A stretch of 64,000 bases of DNA, taken from positions 310,001 to 374,000 of the forward strand of contig CAVQIM010000003.1 of assembly GCA_963712595.1 (NCBI GenBank). Reading direction: 5' to 3'. The translations under genes and the position numbers were made by a program. A model generated the notes under the pieces. That model had not been told where the DNA came from. It made no database searches and was given only the letters and a program-made list of their open reading frames with translations. This DNA is from VRUE01 sp963712595 (lineage in GTDB: Bacteria > Actinomycetota > Thermoleophilia > Solirubrobacterales > 70-9). Positions 62,626 through 64,000 of the stretch are shown piece by piece (within the stretch, counting starts at the first letter, position 1; each line of letters starts with the position of its first letter).

Positions 62626-62640
62626 CTCACTGTCAGAAGC
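61993..62640 (+). CDS. ORF6N-domain protein with a displaced 3' end
   Basis: The first 180 residues are a standard ORF6N protein: IEKRIFVVRGRQVMLDEDLA, DLYGVETKRLIEQVKRNVER, FPADFMFQLDETE, RRYAPYVFTEQGVAMLSGVL and a C-terminal helix (FGRHDAQLDQIFKTLRQLIS). Family members normally end near PKRPIGF; here the frame continues past PKRPVGS into unrelated sequence and antisense over glyA up to 63147. I limit the call to the part before the glyA region. The family belongs to phage antirepressor-type or host genes of mobile origin. A repeat at 62608 marks the break. Confidence 0.7.
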
Positions 62641-62705
62641 TTCTGCAAGTCGGGGGCTTCTACTTTCACCCTTCTCGAACCGCCCACGCCCCGGGGCCTG
62701 GCGGG

Positions 62706-64000
62706 TCAGACGACGAGGCCGGGATACAGCGGATACGCCTCCGTCAGCTCCTCGACGGTGGCACGCACTTCGTCGACCAACGCCTGCGGGAGCTCCGGCG
62801 TCCCGCGGACGTCCTCGATCGGCCCTGCCGCCCCGAGGACGGTGGAGATCAGCTCGGCGATTCGGCCCATCTCCCCTTCGCCAAAGCCGCGGGTGGTCAG
62901 AGCCGCGGTCCCGAGCCGGATGCCGCTGGTGAACCACGGGCCGTTCGGGTCGTACGGCAGCACGTTGCGATTGAGCACGACGTTGCACTCGCGCAGGGCC
63001 GCCTCCGCCTGTCGACCGTTGAGGCCATGGGGGCGCACATCCACGAGCAGCAGATGGTTTTCGGTGCCGCCGGTCTGCAGCACCTCACCGCCGGCCACGA
63101 GCGCCTCGGCCAGCGCGCGCGCATTTTCGACGACCGCCGCCGCGTAGTCGCGGAACTCCGGTGCAAGCGCTTCGTGGAACGCGACGGCCTTCGCCGCCAT
63201 GACGTGGGACAGCGGGCCTCCGAGGATCATCGGGCAGCCGCGGTCGACGACGTCCGCGAACTCGCTCGTGCACAGCACGAGACCACCGCGCGGGCCGCGC
63301 AGCGTCTTGTGCGTCGTCGAGGTCACAATGTGCGCGTACGGAACGGGGTCGAACTCGCCCTCGAAGACGCCGCCGGCGACAAGGCCCGCGAAGTGGGCCA
63401 TGTCGACCATGAACACAGCGCCGACCTCGTCCGCGATCTCGCGGAAGCGGCGGAAGTCGATCTTGCGCGGGTAGGAGCTGTGGCCCGCGAGAATCAGCAG
63501 CGGGCGGGTCTCCAGCGCCAGCTCGCGCACCCGGTCGTAATCGAGCAGGCCCGACTCCGGATCCACCCCGTAGGGGACGATCTCGAAGAGTTTGGCGGAC
63601 AGGTTCGCCCGCATGCCATGCGTCAGGTGGCCGCCGGAAGTCAGCTCCATCGCGAGCATGCGCTGGTTGACGAGGCGTTGGCGCAGCTCCTCCCACTGCC
63701 CCTCGGAAAGGAGCCGCGAGTCCCGCACGCCCTGCTCTTCGAGGTACGGCTTCTCGACGCGCTCGGCGAGGATCGCCGAGAAGGCGACGAGGTTGGCGTC
63801 GGCGCCGCTGTGCGGCTGCACGTACGCGTGGTCGGCCCCGAAAAGCTCCTGAGCCAGCGACGCGGCGGCGCCCTCCACCGTGTCGACGTTCTCGCAGCCC
63901 GCGTACCAGCGCTTGCCCGTGGCGCCCTCGGCGTACTTATCGGTCATCCACTGGCCCATCGCCAGCTGGACGGCCGGCGAGCTGTAGTTCTCGCTCGCGA
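62706..64000 (-). CDS. glyA: Serine hydroxymethyltransferase (start beyond the window)
   Basis: The PLP enzyme makes glycine and methylene-tetrahydrofolate from serine. It shows AMGQWMTDKYAEGATGKRWY, HSGADANLVAF, GGHLTHGM, VDMAHFAGLVAGGVF and the PLP lysine in STTHKTLRGPRGGL. The frame stays open to the window edge; the last bases still encode the ENYSSPAVQLA part, so the N terminus lies outside. It supplies one-carbon units to PurN and PurH and glycine to PurD. Intact as far as seen. Confidence 0.95.
   Translation of the reverse strand, partial: ASENYSSPAVQLAMGQWMTDKYAEGATGKRWYAGCENVDTVEGAAASLAQELFGADHAYVQPHSGADANLVAFSAILAERVEKPYLEEQGVRDSRLLSEGQWEELRQRLVNQRMLAMELTSGGHLTHGMRANLSAKLFEIVPYGVDPESGLLDYDRVRELALETRPLLILAGHSSYPRKIDFRRFREIADEVGAVFMVDMAHFAGLVAGGVFEGEFDPVPYAHIVTSTTHKTLRGPRGGLVLCTSEFADVVDRGCPMILGGPLSHVMAAKAVAFHEALAPEFRDYAAAVVENARALAEALVAGGEVLQTGGTENHLLLVDVRPHGLNGRQAEAALRECNVVLNRNVLPYDPNGPWFTSGIRLGTAALTTRGFGEGEMGRIAELISTVLGAAGPIEDVRGTPELPQALVDEVRATVEELTEAYPLYPGLVV

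Noticed and set aside
62641..63147. C-terminal half of the ORF6N reading frame
   Set aside because: It runs antisense over glyA and lacks any domain; the true gene ends or is broken near 62540.

Overview
The window is a GC-rich, densely coded actinobacterial chromosome segment. The gene set points to Actinomycetota, probably class Thermoleophilia (Solirubrobacterales-like). The reasons are a dnaK-grpE-dnaJ-hspR-clpB operon, inositol-phosphate synthase beside a CDP-alcohol phosphatidyltransferase, an F420-type luciferase-like oxidoreductase, and many ATGA/TGATG coupled starts with GTG and TTG start codons. The taxon is inferred from gene content, not from a marker-gene comparison.

Left part (1-20 kb). 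It starts with an RNA methyltransferase, small hypotheticals and a luciferase-like oxidoreductase. A leftward operon follows: PAP2 enzyme, CDP-alcohol phosphatidyltransferase, inositol-1-phosphate synthase, a PimA-like/PHP fusion protein and a divergent uracil-DNA glycosylase. It looks like a phosphatidylinositol route with a candidate for the missing phosphatase step. Then come endonuclease III, a membrane-anchored cytochrome c, a secreted EEP phosphohydrolase, the heat-shock operon, and an envelope pair with a three-part murein hydrolase.

Middle (20-42 kb). This is a purine biosynthesis region (purD, purE, purB, purC, purS, purQ, purL, purF, purN, purH). It is interrupted by a Phd/PIN toxin-antitoxin pair, a cytochrome P450, an MFS/TetR pair and secreted proteins. 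Next are a lipoprotein amidase, tRNA-Lys, a thiamine cluster (a thiS-thiG fusion and thiO under a TPP riboswitch, with thiE divergent) and a small membrane protein.

Right part (42-54 kb). It holds dihydrolipoyl dehydrogenase, an AbrB/PIN pair, pyruvate dehydrogenase E1alpha, E1beta and E2, then lipB and lipA. Together these supply the lipoylated dehydrogenase complex and its cofactor. Two tRNA-Ala genes follow.

Mobile part (54.2-62.7 kb). A 7.1-kb island is integrated at the 3' end of tRNA-Ala(CGC) and bounded by identical 47-bp repeats. It carries a tyrosine integrase, a DarT/DarG toxin-antitoxin pair, and a short Argonaute coupled to a DUF4365-APAZ nuclease (SPARDA-like). Next to it are a broken serine recombinase, an ORF6N gene with a scrambled 3' end and a thrice-repeated motif. 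The window ends inside glyA.

The most unusual feature is a set of dispersed palindromes. (1) A 77-bp GCGGGT-ended element occurs four times, three of them inside the linker-coding parts of grpE and the pyruvate dehydrogenase E2 gene. (2) A roughly 90-170-bp family has a conserved core but long perfect outer arms that differ at every locus and often contain the neighbours' stop or start codons. It lies three times between pur genes and once in frame inside thiE. (3) A 47-bp TTCCGGTGCGC hairpin occurs twice.
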